30,442 bases of DNA from Pseudazoarcus pumilus_A. Lineage in GTDB: Bacteria > Pseudomonadota > Gammaproteobacteria > Burkholderiales > Rhodocyclaceae. The position numbers and the translations under genes were made by a program. The notes beneath the pieces are model-generated. The model was not told the origin of the DNA, made no database searches, and worked only from the letters and a program-made list of their open reading frames with translations. The stretch spans positions 1-30,442 of the forward strand of contig JAJLLM010000131.1 of NCBI GenBank assembly GCA_033837965.1, in the 5' to 3' direction. This document shows positions 6,779 through 15,302 of the stretch, piece by piece. How positions within the stretch are numbered: the first letter of the stretch is position 1; the number at the start of each line of letters is the position of its first letter.

Positions 6779-7488
6779 GCCAGACCGCGGCGCCGGCAGT
6801 CGCGCTCGACGGCGTGGTGTTCGCCTGGCCGGGCGCGGCCGCGCCGTGTCTGGACATCCCGCAACTGACCATCGCGGCCGGCGAGCGCGTGTTCCTGCAT
6901 GGCCCCAGCGGCAGCGGCAAGTCCACGCTGCTGTCGCTGATCGGCGGTGTGGTGTCGCCGCAGGCCGGGCAGGTGTCGGTGCTCGGGCAGGATCTGGCGG
7001 CGCTGCGTGCGCCGGCGCGGGACCGCTTCCGCGCCGCGCACATCGGATTCGTGTTTCAGCTCTTCAACCTGCTGCCGTACCTGTCGGCGCTGGACAACAT
7101 CCTGCTGCCGTGCCGCTTCTCGCCGGCCCGCGCAGCGCGTGTGAGTGGTTCGCCGACGGATGAGGCGCTACGGCTGGCGCAGCGGCTGGATCTCGACCCG
7201 GCCGTGCTGGCGCGTCCGGCGGCGCAGCTGTCGGTGGGGCAGCAACAGCGTGTGGCGGCTGCACGCGCGCTGATCGGCCGGCCCGGCCTGATCGTGGCCG
7301 ACGAGCCCACGTCGGCGCTGGACGCCGACCGGCAGCGCGCCTTCGTGGATCTATTGCTGGCCGAGTGCGAGGCCTCGGGCGCGGCGTTGCTGTTCGTCAG
7401 TCACGACGCCCGTCTGGCGGAACACTTCACACGCCGCATCGCGCTGCCCGAAGTGAACCGGGCGGGTGCCGCACGGGAGGCCGCATGA
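6775..7488 (+). CDS. ABC transporter ATP-binding protein, LolD/MacB type, of a Zrg-like zinc-uptake system
   Basis: A 237-residue ABC ATPase. Walker A GPSGSGKST is at 43-51, the Q-loop FVFQLFNLLPYLSALDN near 92-108, the signature LSVGQ (V replaces the usual G) at 152-156, Walker B LIVADEPTSALD at 172-183 and the switch His at 210. The FQ-NLLP-L-DN pattern places it with LolD/MacB-type ATPases that pair with FtsX-like permeases. The GTG at 6775 overlaps the zrgA-like stop, and its own stop overlaps the permease ATG. Although the family includes lipoprotein and antibiotic exporters, the gene neighbourhood indicates a role with the DUF2796 protein. Confidence 0.88.
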   Translation: MSQTAAPAVALDGVVFAWPGAAAPCLDIPQLTIAAGERVFLHGPSGSGKSTLLSLIGGVVSPQAGQVSVLGQDLAALRAPARDRFRAAHIGFVFQLFNLLPYLSALDNILLPCRFSPARAARVSGSPTDEALRLAQRLDLDPAVLARPAAQLSVGQQQRVAAARALIGRPGLIVADEPTSALDADRQRAFVDLLLAECEASGAALLFVSHDARLAEHFTRRIALPEVNRAGAAREAA

Positions 7489-8747
7489 CGCCGCTGTGGT
7501 ATCTGACCCGCCGCAGCATCGCCAACCGCGGCCTGACGGTGGTGCTGACGATTGTTGCCGTGGCGTTGTCGGTGGCCCTGCTGCTGGGCGTCGAGCGCTT
7601 GCGCTCGGACGCGCGCGAGGGCTTTGCGCAGACCGTGTCCGGCACCGATCTGGTGGTGGGCGCGCGCAGCGGTGCGGTGCAGTTGCTGCTGTATTCGGTA
7701 TTCCACATCGGCGACGCCACCAACAACGTGTCGTGGGCGAGCATCCGGCAGATCGCCGAACACCCGCAGGTGGACTGGCTGGTGCCGCTGTCGCTGGGCG
7801 ATTCGCACCGCGGTTTCCGTGTGGTGGGCACCACGGCCGAGTTCTTCGAGCGCTATCGCCATGGCGAGGATCGTGCGCTGCGCTTTGCCGACGGCAAACC
7901 CTTCGACGGCATCTTCGAGGCCGTGATCGGCGCCGAAGTCGCGGCACGGCTCGGCTATGCGGTGGGCGAATCCATCGTCGTCGCGCACGGCGCGGGCGAG
8001 GTCAGCTTCGCGCAGCATGACGACAAGCCCTTCACCGTGGTGGGCGTGCTGGCGCGCACCGGCACGCCGGTGGACCGCTCGGTGCTGGTCAGCCTGCAGG
8101 GTATCGAGGCCATCCACCTCGACTGGTCCGGCGGTGCGCGCATGCCGGGACTCAACATCCCGGCCGAGCAGGTGCGCCGCTTCGATCTGGAGCCCAAGGC
8201 CGTCACGGCGGCGCTGGTGGGCCTGAAGTCCCGCGTGGCGGTGTTCCGTGTGCAGCGCTACATCAATACCTTCCCCGACGAACCGCTCACCGCTGCGCTG
8301 CCGGGCGCGACCCTGCAGCAGTTGTGGGGCATCATCGCCATCGCCGAACGCGCGCTGCTGGCGGTCTCTGCGCTGGTGGTGCTGGTCGGGCTGGCCGGGC
8401 TGGTGGCGGTGGTCACCGCCAGTCTCGGGGAACGAAGGCGCGAACTGGCGATCCTTCGCTCCATGGGCGCCGGCCCGCGTCACGTGTTTGCGCTGCTGGC
8501 GCTGGAGAGTCTGGTGATCGGGCTGGCCGGCTGTGTGCTCGGGGTGCTGACGGTGCAGCTCACGGCATGGCTGGCCGGGCCCTGGCTGCAGGCGCAGCAC
8601 GGCCTGCTGCTGACCGTGCGGGGCCTGTCGGCGAGCGAATGGATGTTGCTCGGCGGGGTGCTGGTGGCGACCCTGGTGGCCAGTCTGGTGCCGGGCGTGC
8701 GCGGATATCGCCAGTCGCTGGCGGACGGAATGACGATACGGATCTGA
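7485..8747 (+). CDS. ABC transporter permease, FtsX/MacB type, of a Zrg-like system
   Basis: A 420-residue protein with the MacB/FtsX layout. The N-terminal membrane segment lies near residues 17-37 (LTVVLTIVAVALSVALLLGV). A periplasmic core of about 250 residues follows (including VSGTDLVVGARSGAVQLLLYSV and DATNNVSWASI). Three C-terminal membrane segments complete it, with the conserved cytoplasmic motif SLGERRRELAILRSMGAGPRHV between the first two. The ATG at 7485 overlaps the ATPase stop (ATGA). Such transporters usually transmit ATP-driven movement to periplasmic partners rather than form a classical import channel. How it would aid zinc uptake with DUF2796 and DUF3299 proteins is unclear. 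Confidence 0.88.
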   Translation: MTPLWYLTRRSIANRGLTVVLTIVAVALSVALLLGVERLRSDAREGFAQTVSGTDLVVGARSGAVQLLLYSVFHIGDATNNVSWASIRQIAEHPQVDWLVPLSLGDSHRGFRVVGTTAEFFERYRHGEDRALRFADGKPFDGIFEAVIGAEVAARLGYAVGESIVVAHGAGEVSFAQHDDKPFTVVGVLARTGTPVDRSVLVSLQGIEAIHLDWSGGARMPGLNIPAEQVRRFDLEPKAVTAALVGLKSRVAVFRVQRYINTFPDEPLTAALPGATLQQLWGIIAIAERALLAVSALVVLVGLAGLVAVVTASLGERRRELAILRSMGAGPRHVFALLALESLVIGLAGCVLGVLTVQLTAWLAGPWLQAQHGLLLTVRGLSASEWMLLGGVLVATLVASLVPGVRGYRQSLADGMTIRI

Positions 8748-8749
8748 GA

Positions 8750-9331
8750 ATGATGAAACTGCGGATGTTGTTGTTGGCGCTGATGCTGACGGCTGGGCCG
8801 GCTTTGGCGCAGCAGGGCGATTATCAGGTGGGTGACCGGGTTGGCGCTGCGGCCGGCAAGATGGTCGACGGCTATCTGGAGATCGAGTGGGATGACCTGA
8901 TCCCGAAGGACTGGATGCCGGAGAAGCTGTTCGAGGATCTCTTCAACGACGAGAACCTCGACAAGCTCGACGACACCGACCCGCGTGCCGCCGAGCTGAT
9001 GCAGAAGGTGCGTGAGGCCTGGGACAACGCCCCGCTGGTGTCCGACTTCAACGGCAAGCGGGTGCGCATTCCGGGCTTTGTCGTGCCGCTGGAAGGCGAC
9101 GCCAAGACCATCCGCGAATTCCTGCTGGTGCCGTATTTCGGTGCTTGCATCCACGTGCCGCCGCCGCCGGCCAACCAGTTGATCCTGGTGAAGCCGGACA
9201 AGCCGATCAAGGCCGACTGGAACATGGTGCCGGTATGGGTCAGCGGCGTGATGGAGGTCGAGCGCAAGACCTCGGAGCTGGGCACTTCCGGCTACAGCAT
9301 GAAGGGCCTGCGTGTGGTCGAGTACGAATGA
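8750..9331 (+). CDS. DUF3299 domain periplasmic protein of the Zrg-like operon
   Basis: A 193-residue protein with a signal peptide (MMKLRMLLLALMLTAGPALA, cleaved before QQGDYQVGD). The DUF3299 domain carries EIEWDDLIPKDWMPE, VRIPGFVVPLEGD, FLLVPYFGACIHVPPPPANQ and the C-terminal SGYSMKGLRVVEYE. The single Cys followed by IHVPPPP is the most conserved family feature. The start at 8750 lies 3 bases after the permease stop; the next codon is also ATG. DUF3299 genes accompany DUF2796 and MacB-like genes in several proteobacteria. The molecular role is unknown, and a periplasmic or membrane-anchored partner of the ABC transporter is likely. Its stop is only 6 bases from the convergent PilZ gene. 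Confidence 0.88.
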   Translation: MMKLRMLLLALMLTAGPALAQQGDYQVGDRVGAAAGKMVDGYLEIEWDDLIPKDWMPEKLFEDLFNDENLDKLDDTDPRAAELMQKVREAWDNAPLVSDFNGKRVRIPGFVVPLEGDAKTIREFLLVPYFGACIHVPPPPANQLILVKPDKPIKADWNMVPVWVSGVMEVERKTSELGTSGYSMKGLRVVEYE

Positions 9332-9337
9332 GCGGCG

Positions 9338-9694
9338 TCAGTCGCTGATCATCGTGGCCAGCTCGCGTTCGAGCAAGGCCGGGTCGCCGAGGTTGAGTTC
9401 GAGCAGGCGGCGCAGGTGGGTGATGCTGTCGAGGTCGATGTCCTCGCAGAAAATGCCGATGCGTTGGCCTTCGCAGTGTGCGACGTGGCCACGCATGCTC
9501 ACCACGGCGTCTTCGCCCAGATCGAGCCGCAGTTCGCAGGGCTGGCCCGCGCAGTCGGGATGGTCGGCCAGTTTCAGCAGTGCCCCCTTGAGCGACAGGT
9601 CGAGCAACTGGCACGGCCGTGTCGCCCCGCCGCAATCAAAGCTGGCTTCGCCCTCGAAGGCGATGCGCGAGAAGTGTCGGCGTTGCTTATCCAT
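9338..9694 (-). CDS. PilZ domain protein
   Basis: A 118-residue single PilZ domain. The N-terminal RRHFSR supplies the RxxxR motif (Arg6 and Arg10), and LDLSLKGALL supplies the D/NxSxxG motif (Asp32, Ser34, Gly37). These are the residues that bind cyclic di-GMP, so binding is predicted. No other domain is present. The ATG at 9694 overlaps the end of the LapD-like gene by 8 bases, so the two are co-translated and probably act in the same cyclic-di-GMP response (inference). Confidence 0.9.
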   Translation of the reverse strand: MDKQRRHFSRIAFEGEASFDCGGATRPCQLLDLSLKGALLKLADHPDCAGQPCELRLDLGEDAVVSMRGHVAHCEGQRIGIFCEDIDLDSITHLRRLLELNLGDPALLERELATMISD

Positions 9695-11714
9695 CGGCGG
9701 TGCCTCCCTGCTGGCGTACGGCGGAACCCGTCATGCCGTCGAAATCGAGGGTTCGCACCACCGCCAGATCGTCCAGATGATCCACGCCTTCGGCAATCAC
9801 GAGCAGGCCGATGGCGCGGGCGAGTTCGCAGATGCGGGCCAGAAAGCCCTGCTTGTCGGGGTTTGAGGCGATGTTGCGGACCAGTCCGGCGTCGATCTTG
9901 ACGTAGTCGAGGCCGACATCGTGCAGTCCACCGAGCTGGCCGAACTCGCGCCCGGCGTGTTCGATGCCGAGCCGGCAGCCGAATGGCCGTGCGACCTTGC
10001 ACAGTGCGCGGAAGGCCGGCAGGTCGGCCACCACGCCGTGTTCCGGCAGCTCGATCCAGAGCGACACGGCGGCCGTGGCGTGGGCGGCCAGCGTGCTGTG
10101 GACCGCGTCGAGAAAGCTGGCGTCGCGCAGCGAGCTGGCCGATACGTTGACGCCCACCGGGCGACCGTCAGCCTCGATGCGCTCGAGCGCCAGCTGCAGG
10201 GCGGCGAGATCGATGCGCGCCGTCAGCCCGAGCCGCTCGGCCCACGCCAGGAAGGCTTCGGCGCAGTACCACAGATCGTCGATGAGGATGCGCGAGGGCG
10301 CCTCGTAGTGCAGCAACGCGCCGCGGCGGTCGAGCACCGGGAAGGCGTCGATGCGGATCTTGCCGGTGTCGAGGGCGTGTTCCAGTGCTTCGCGCCAGCC
10401 GGCAAGATCGGTGCGCGCGGGCATCACGGTTTCGGGATCGCCGATGTGCGCGGCACCGCGCCGGGCGTACTCAGCCGACGCCAGGGCGCTGTCGAGCCGC
10501 GCCAGCAGACGCTCGCGCGGTTCGCCGCCGGCATAGCCGACAACGCCGATCGGCAGCCGCTTCATGAGGCCTTCGCCGTGCATGTTCTCGAGCGGCGTGA
10601 GTGCGCTGGACAGCTCGCTGGCGAGCGCCGAGGGGCGTTCCACGTCCGGTGCGATGAGCGCGAAATCACAGCCGTTGAGCCGCGCCACGCTGCGGCCGGG
10701 GCGCGCCGCGGCAATCGCGCGCAGGCGCGCCGCGACGTCGACCAGCAGCTTGTCGGTGGCGGTGCGACCGAAGCTGCGGTTCAGGCCGTGCAGGTTGGCC
10801 ACGCGCAGCACCGCCATCGAGCCGCGCAGGTCGGGGTTGGCCGTGGCCAGATCGAGCGTGGTGTCGAGCAGGGCCAGGAAGCGGCTGCGGTTGGGCAGGC
10901 CGGTGAGTTCGTCGTGGCCGGCCAGGTGGTCGAGCTGACCGATGCGCGCGGAGTGTTCCTCGCTGTCGGCCTGCAGCTTGTCGGCCAGTGCGTTGGTAGC
11001 CGCCACCAGCGGGCGCAGTTCGCTCGCGGCAGGTTCGCTGACGTGGCTGAAGCGGCGGTCGGCAAAACCGCGCGCCTGGTCTTCCAGGGCAGAGAGTGGC
11101 GCGAGCAGTCGGCGGATCAATGCGCTCATGGCGACGCCCGTCACCAGCGCGGCCAGCGCCAGCCACAGCATCAGCCCCTGCAGCGTGCGCCACAGCGCGG
11201 CGTGGGCGTCGGTGCGTGCGCCGATCACGGTGACAATGGCGATCGGCCGGCCGTCACTGGCCAGTTCGACGCTGGCCGGCGTGATCTCCAGCGGGCGCAG
11301 TGCGGCAAACCAGTAGGGGACTTGCGGGCTGAGTTCGGCGCTGCGCTGGACGATGATTTCGCCACCGGGGCGCTCGATGCGCACGAGGGCGTAGTCGCCG
11401 CTGTCGGAGAGCGTTTCGACCAGCGGCGTGAGGGCTGCGCGGGACGGTTCGACGTGCGAGGCGAGCAGGCCGAGCAGGGTGGCGGCATCGCGGTCACGGG
11501 CCTGCAACTGGCGTTCGAGCTCGCTGCCGGTGACGGACAGGCAGATCAGCGCGCCGCCGGCAAACACCACGATGGCTCCCAGCGCGGCACCGAGCCAGGA
11601 CAGGGTTCTCAGTGACACGGCGGTTCCGGCGCGCGTCGAGGCGGCGAGGTGGGCGGCGCCGCGCGGCGTGGCGGCCAGCGGAGCGTCGTGATCCTGCGAC
11701 AGCGTATCGGGCAT
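9687..11714 (-). CDS. LapD-like cyclic-di-GMP receptor with degenerate GGDEF and EAL domains
   Basis: A 675-residue inner-membrane protein. TM1 spans about 40-62, a periplasmic LapD/MoxY-type domain about 63-175, TM2 about 178-199 and HAMP about 200-250. A GGDEF-type domain (HDELTGLPNRSRF at 267-279) follows, then an EAL-type domain to the C-terminus. The diguanylate cyclase site reads NGCDF (347-351) instead of GGDEF. The EAL motif reads EAP (471-473), and the DDFG position reads EHAGREFG. Both activities are therefore expected to be lost, leaving a receptor. The stretch GQLGGLHDVGLDYVKIDAG is close to LapD of Pseudomonas, which binds cyclic di-GMP in its EAL domain and sequesters the periplasmic protease LapG. 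No lapG or large adhesin gene is in the window. The protein overlaps the PilZ gene downstream. Confidence 0.85.
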   Translation of the reverse strand: MPDTLSQDHDAPLAATPRGAAHLAASTRAGTAVSLRTLSWLGAALGAIVVFAGGALICLSVTGSELERQLQARDRDAATLLGLLASHVEPSRAALTPLVETLSDSGDYALVRIERPGGEIIVQRSAELSPQVPYWFAALRPLEITPASVELASDGRPIAIVTVIGARTDAHAALWRTLQGLMLWLALAALVTGVAMSALIRRLLAPLSALEDQARGFADRRFSHVSEPAASELRPLVAATNALADKLQADSEEHSARIGQLDHLAGHDELTGLPNRSRFLALLDTTLDLATANPDLRGSMAVLRVANLHGLNRSFGRTATDKLLVDVAARLRAIAAARPGRSVARLNGCDFALIAPDVERPSALASELSSALTPLENMHGEGLMKRLPIGVVGYAGGEPRERLLARLDSALASAEYARRGAAHIGDPETVMPARTDLAGWREALEHALDTGKIRIDAFPVLDRRGALLHYEAPSRILIDDLWYCAEAFLAWAERLGLTARIDLAALQLALERIEADGRPVGVNVSASSLRDASFLDAVHSTLAAHATAAVSLWIELPEHGVVADLPAFRALCKVARPFGCRLGIEHAGREFGQLGGLHDVGLDYVKIDAGLVRNIASNPDKQGFLARICELARAIGLLVIAEGVDHLDDLAVVRTLDFDGMTGSAVRQQGGTADG

Positions 11715-11891
11715 GTGCTTGTGCTCATCCTTGCAATCTGTCCGGCGGATTGCGTTGCGGCCCGTCGGAGCGTGCGGGGCAGGCCGTCAGCATTTGTTGC
11801 AACTTACACCAAGTTTGCGCCGCTTTCCCGAAAGGGGGCTTCCGCTGGCGCGTCGGCGCGCCGCGTGTTGCGCCTGACGTACAATCGGCCC

Positions 11892-12734
11892 ATGAACCCC
11901 GTCATTTCCCATGGTGCCGAAGACTCTCCGCTCGGGCGTGCGGTGGCCTATTGCGACCACTACGCGCCGGGTTTGCTGTTCCCGATTGCACGCCAGACCA
12001 AGCGCGACGAACTGGGGCTCGACGCCGCTGCGCTGCCCTTCGTCGGTGAAGACCTGTGGAATGCCTACGAGCTGTCGTGGCTGAATCCGCGCGGCAAGCC
12101 GATGGTGGCGCTGGGGCGCTTCACGGTGCCGGCAACATCCGCGCGGCTGATCGAGTCGAAGTCGCTCAAGCTCTATCTCAACTCCTTCAACCAGAGCCGT
12201 TTCGATTCGCTGGAAGCCGTGCGGGAGACCCTCGTGCGCGACCTGTCGGCGGCAGCCGGGGCGCCGGTGGCGGTCGAACTGGCGTCGCTGTCCGCTGCGC
12301 CGCGGCGTGATTTCGGTGTACCGCTGGGCGTGCTGCTGGATGAGCTCGACATCGCCATCGACGATTACGCGCCGCAGCCCGGCGTGCTGCGCGCGGATGC
12401 CGGCAGAGTGGTCGAGGAGACGCTGTACTCGCATCTGCTCAAGTCCAACTGTCTGGTCACCGGCCAACCGGACTGGGCGATGATCGTGGTGCGTTACGCC
12501 GGGCCGCGCATCGACCGCGAGGCGCTGCTGCGCTACATCGTGTCCTTCCGAACCCACAACGAGTTCCACGAGCAGTGCGTCGAGCGCGTGTTCTGCGATC
12601 TGCTGGCCGCCTGCCGCCCGGATCGTCTCGCGGTATGGGCGCGCTACACGCGCCGCGGCGGGCTCGACATCAACCCCTTCCGTGCCACACCGGGCGAACC
12701 TGCTGCCGCGAACCTGTTCGAAGTCAGGCAGTGA
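11892..12734 (+). CDS. queF: NADPH-dependent 7-cyano-7-deazaguanine reductase QueF
   Basis: A 280-residue enzyme of the long, two-fold (E. coli-type) QueF class. It reduces preQ0 to preQ1 in queuosine tRNA modification. The NADPH-binding segment ESKSLKLYLNSFNQSRF is at 88-104. The catalytic Cys187 lies in LLKSNCLVTGQPDW, with Asp194 in the same motif. The substrate-binding His226/Glu227 lie in THNEFHEQC. Length matches E. coli QueF within two residues. The ATG at 11892 gives the family start; a longer in-frame extension upstream is not homologous. It is divergent from the LapD-like gene across 177 bases. The other queuosine genes are not in this window. Confidence 0.96.
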   Translation: MNPVISHGAEDSPLGRAVAYCDHYAPGLLFPIARQTKRDELGLDAAALPFVGEDLWNAYELSWLNPRGKPMVALGRFTVPATSARLIESKSLKLYLNSFNQSRFDSLEAVRETLVRDLSAAAGAPVAVELASLSAAPRRDFGVPLGVLLDELDIAIDDYAPQPGVLRADAGRVVEETLYSHLLKSNCLVTGQPDWAMIVVRYAGPRIDREALLRYIVSFRTHNEFHEQCVERVFCDLLAACRPDRLAVWARYTRRGGLDINPFRATPGEPAAANLFEVRQ

Positions 12735-12793
12735 CCACCCCGGCGGCGGGCGGCTGAGTCCGTCCACCGCCTTCGTCTGAGCCATATCGCGCC

Positions 12794-14848
12794 ATGCCCA
12801 ATCGCCTCGCTACCGAAACCTCCCCCTATCTGCTGCAGCACGCCGACAACCCGGTCGACTGGTGGCCGTGGTGCGAGGAGGCGCTGGCGCTGGCGCGCGC
12901 GCAGGACAAGCCCATCCTGCTGTCGATCGGCTATTCCTCCTGTCACTGGTGTCACGTCATGGCGCACGAGTGCTTCGAGGATGCCGAGGTGGCGGCGCTG
13001 ATGAACCGCGATTTCATCAACCTCAAGGTGGACCGTGAGGAGCGGCCGGATCTGGATCACATCTACCAGAGCGCGCATCAACTGCTCAAAGGCCGCCCCG
13101 GCGGCTGGCCGCTGACGATGTTCCTGACGCCGGACGGGCTGCCCTTCTTCGGTGGCACCTATTTCCCCAAGACACCGCGTTACCGCCTGCCTGGTTTCAT
13201 GGACCTGCTACGCGACGTCGCGCGCGCCTTTGCCGAGGAGCGGCGTGAGCTTGAAGCCGGCGGCGCGCGGCTGCGTGCCGAACTGAGCCGGCTCTCCGCG
13301 CCGGCTGCTGCGGCCCATCATTCCGAGCTGGACGAGAGCCCGTGCAAGGTATTGCGCGACACACTCAAGGCGGCGTTCGACCGGCGTTACGGCGGTTTCG
13401 GCGAAGCGCCGAAATTCCCCCGCGCGAGCGACCTCGAATTCCTCCTGCAGCGCGCCGCGACCGACGCGGACGAGACGGCCGGCGAGATGGCATTGAGCAC
13501 GCTTACGCGCATGGCCGAGGGCGGGCTGTTCGATCACCTCGGCGGCGGCTTCTACCGCTACAGCACCGACGAGCAATGGCGCATTCCGCACTTCGAGAAG
13601 ATGCTGTGCGACAACGCCGCGCTGCTGCGGCTGTATGCCGATGCCTTCGCGTACCGCGGTGATGCCTGCTTCCGTACCGCGGTCGAGCGCACCGCCGCGT
13701 GGATGATGGGCGAGATGCAGTCGCCCGAAGGCGGCTACTACACGGCGCTGGACGCCGACTCCGAAGGGCACGAGGGGCGCTTCTACGTGTGGGACCGCAA
13801 GCACGCCCAGCGCATCGTGCCGCCTGAAGCGTGGAAAGCCTTCGAGCGCCATTACGGCCTCGATGCACGCGCCGGTTTCGAAGGGGCCTGGCATCTGCAT
13901 GTGGCCGAGCCGCTGGAACGGACCGCGAAGAAGACCGGGCTGGGCGAAGATGAAGTTGTCCGTCTGCTTGATCTGGGTCGGCAGGCCTTGCTGGCCGAAC
14001 GCGCCGGGCGCGTTCGGCCGGGCTGCGACAGCAAGCGTCTGGCGGGCTGGAACGGCATGATGATTGCCGGCATGGCTCATGCCGGGCGGGTCTTCGGGCG
14101 GAAGGCATGGCAGAACTCGGCACGGCGGGCTTTCGATTTCGTGCGCAGCCGGATGTGGCAGGACGGCCGTCTGACGGCCACCAGCGATGGCGGGCCGGGG
14201 CGCTTCAATGCCTACCTCGACGACCACGCCTGGCTCATCGATGCTGCGCTCGAACTGCTCCAGTGCGGGTTTGACGCCGAGGTGCTGGCGTTTGCCGAGG
14301 ACCTGGCCGATGCACTGCTGGATGACTTCGAGGACCGCGAGCGGGGCGGTTTCGACTTCACCCGTCACGATCACGAGGCCCTGATCCTGCGCCCTCGCCC
14401 CCTGCACGACAACGCCACCGCGTCGGGCAACGGTGTGGCCGCACGCGCGCTGGCACGGCTCGCCCAGCTGACCGGCGAGGTGCGCTATCTCGATGCTGCC
14501 GAGCGAACCGTGCGTGCGGCGTGGTCGCAGCTCACACGCAATCCGGCGGGCTGCGCCAGTCTGGTGCTGGCGCTGCAGGATGTGCTGCAGGCCCCGAGTC
14601 TGGTGGTGTTGAGCGGTGAGCGCGACGCGCTGACGCCCTTGCGCGAAGCGGTGCAGTTGCGCTATCTGCCGCGCGTGATGTCGCTGGAGGTGCCAGCCGA
14701 GGCGGCGGACGTGCCGCCGGTGCTGGCGCGCCGCGCTCCGGTCGGCAGCGCCGCCGCCTGGGTCTGTCACGGACGCACTTGCCTGCCGCCGGTGTCGGAT
14801 GTCACGGCGCTGTCACGAATGCTGACAAAGCAGGGTTTTCACGGGTAG
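12794..14848 (+). CDS. DUF255 thioredoxin-fold protein (YyaL/SSP411 family)
   Basis: A 684-residue protein of the YyaL/spermatogenesis-associated 20 family. The N-terminal thioredoxin-like DUF255 domain (about 1-165) opens MPNRLATETSPYLLQHADNP and carries C50-H-W-C53 in SSCHWCHVMAHECF, followed by DREERPD and GGWPLTMFLTPDG. The remainder is an alpha/alpha-barrel-like domain (GGFGEAPKFPRAS, HLGGGFYRYSTDEQWRIPHFEKMLCDN, YYTALDADSEGHEGRFYVW) resembling N-acylglucosamine epimerase or cellobiose epimerase folds. Length is normal and the domains are intact. The biochemical function of the family is not settled. It follows queF after 59 bases. Confidence 0.92.
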   Translation: MPNRLATETSPYLLQHADNPVDWWPWCEEALALARAQDKPILLSIGYSSCHWCHVMAHECFEDAEVAALMNRDFINLKVDREERPDLDHIYQSAHQLLKGRPGGWPLTMFLTPDGLPFFGGTYFPKTPRYRLPGFMDLLRDVARAFAEERRELEAGGARLRAELSRLSAPAAAAHHSELDESPCKVLRDTLKAAFDRRYGGFGEAPKFPRASDLEFLLQRAATDADETAGEMALSTLTRMAEGGLFDHLGGGFYRYSTDEQWRIPHFEKMLCDNAALLRLYADAFAYRGDACFRTAVERTAAWMMGEMQSPEGGYYTALDADSEGHEGRFYVWDRKHAQRIVPPEAWKAFERHYGLDARAGFEGAWHLHVAEPLERTAKKTGLGEDEVVRLLDLGRQALLAERAGRVRPGCDSKRLAGWNGMMIAGMAHAGRVFGRKAWQNSARRAFDFVRSRMWQDGRLTATSDGGPGRFNAYLDDHAWLIDAALELLQCGFDAEVLAFAEDLADALLDDFEDRERGGFDFTRHDHEALILRPRPLHDNATASGNGVAARALARLAQLTGEVRYLDAAERTVRAAWSQLTRNPAGCASLVLALQDVLQAPSLVVLSGERDALTPLREAVQLRYLPRVMSLEVPAEAADVPPVLARRAPVGSAAAWVCHGRTCLPPVSDVTALSRMLTKQGFHG

Positions 14849-14927
14849 GCAAAGCCGACGAGGGTCGGTTAGTATCGTGCCACCCTGAAAAGGTCCGTTT
14901 TCACATCACTAGAGGGAAGAGGGAAAC

Positions 14928-15233
14928 ATGAAGGCAATTCTGTCCATCGTCGCAGCAGCCAGTCTCCTCTGCGCCGCCCCCGCCTTCGCCGATGAGGCGC
15001 TGGCGAAGTCCAAGAACTGTATGGCCTGTCATGCGACCGACAAGAAACTGGTCGGCCCCGCATACAAGGATGTCGCCGCCAAGTACGCCGGCAAGGGCGA
15101 CGCCGTGGCGATGCTCGCGGGCAAGATCAAGAACGGCAGTTCCGGCGTGTGGGGCCCGGTCCCGATGCCGCCCAATGCCGTGAGCGACGACGAAGCCAAG
15201 AAGCTCGCAACCTGGGTTCTGAGCGTCAAGTAA
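14928..15233 (+). CDS. Small periplasmic class I cytochrome c (c551/c552 type)
   Basis: A 101-residue precursor. A signal peptide (MKAILSIVAAASLLCAAPAF, cleaved after FA) is followed by the heme site C31-M-A-C-H35. The axial Met80 lies in WGPVPMPPN, and the C-terminal helix ends KKLATWVLSVK. This is the compact c551/c552 fold that shuttles electrons in the periplasm, for example to nitrite reductases or a cbb3 oxidase; the sequence does not say which. A purine-rich AGAGGGAAGAGGG before the ATG serves as ribosome binding site. It appears monocistronic, with its own terminator. Confidence 0.95.
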   Translation: MKAILSIVAAASLLCAAPAFADEALAKSKNCMACHATDKKLVGPAYKDVAAKYAGKGDAVAMLAGKIKNGSSGVWGPVPMPPNAVSDDEAKKLATWVLSVK

Positions 15234-15253
15234 GCTTCTTCTCGAAGCAGACG

Positions 15254-15280
15254 AAAAAGCCGGCATCGCCGGCTTTTTTT
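15254..15280 (+). terminator. Rho-independent terminator after the cytochrome c gene (bidirectional)
   Basis: The stem GCCGGC (15259-15264) and GCCGGC (15268-15273) encloses the loop ATC. It is followed by eight T on the plus strand (15273 onward), and by five T on the minus strand after the same hairpin. It ends the cytochrome gene and probably also the convergent receiver-GGDEF-EAL gene. Confidence 0.92.
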
Positions 15281-15302
15281 GTGGCTGCTGTGGCGACAGC
15301 CG

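Noticed and set aside
9921..11615. Long plus-strand open frame (564 codons) opposite the LapD-like gene
   Set aside because: Same antisense shadow effect. The minus strand encodes recognisable membrane, HAMP, GGDEF and EAL regions.
11715..11891. Possible preQ1 riboswitch in front of queF
   Set aside because: The short CTTTCCCGAAAG palindrome there does not match preQ1 aptamer features that I can recognise, and no A-rich tail or terminator follows.
14849..14927. A clear sigma-70 promoter for the cytochrome c gene
   Set aside because: Only a weak TAGTAT near 14870 is visible, with no matching -35 element, so no feature is called.
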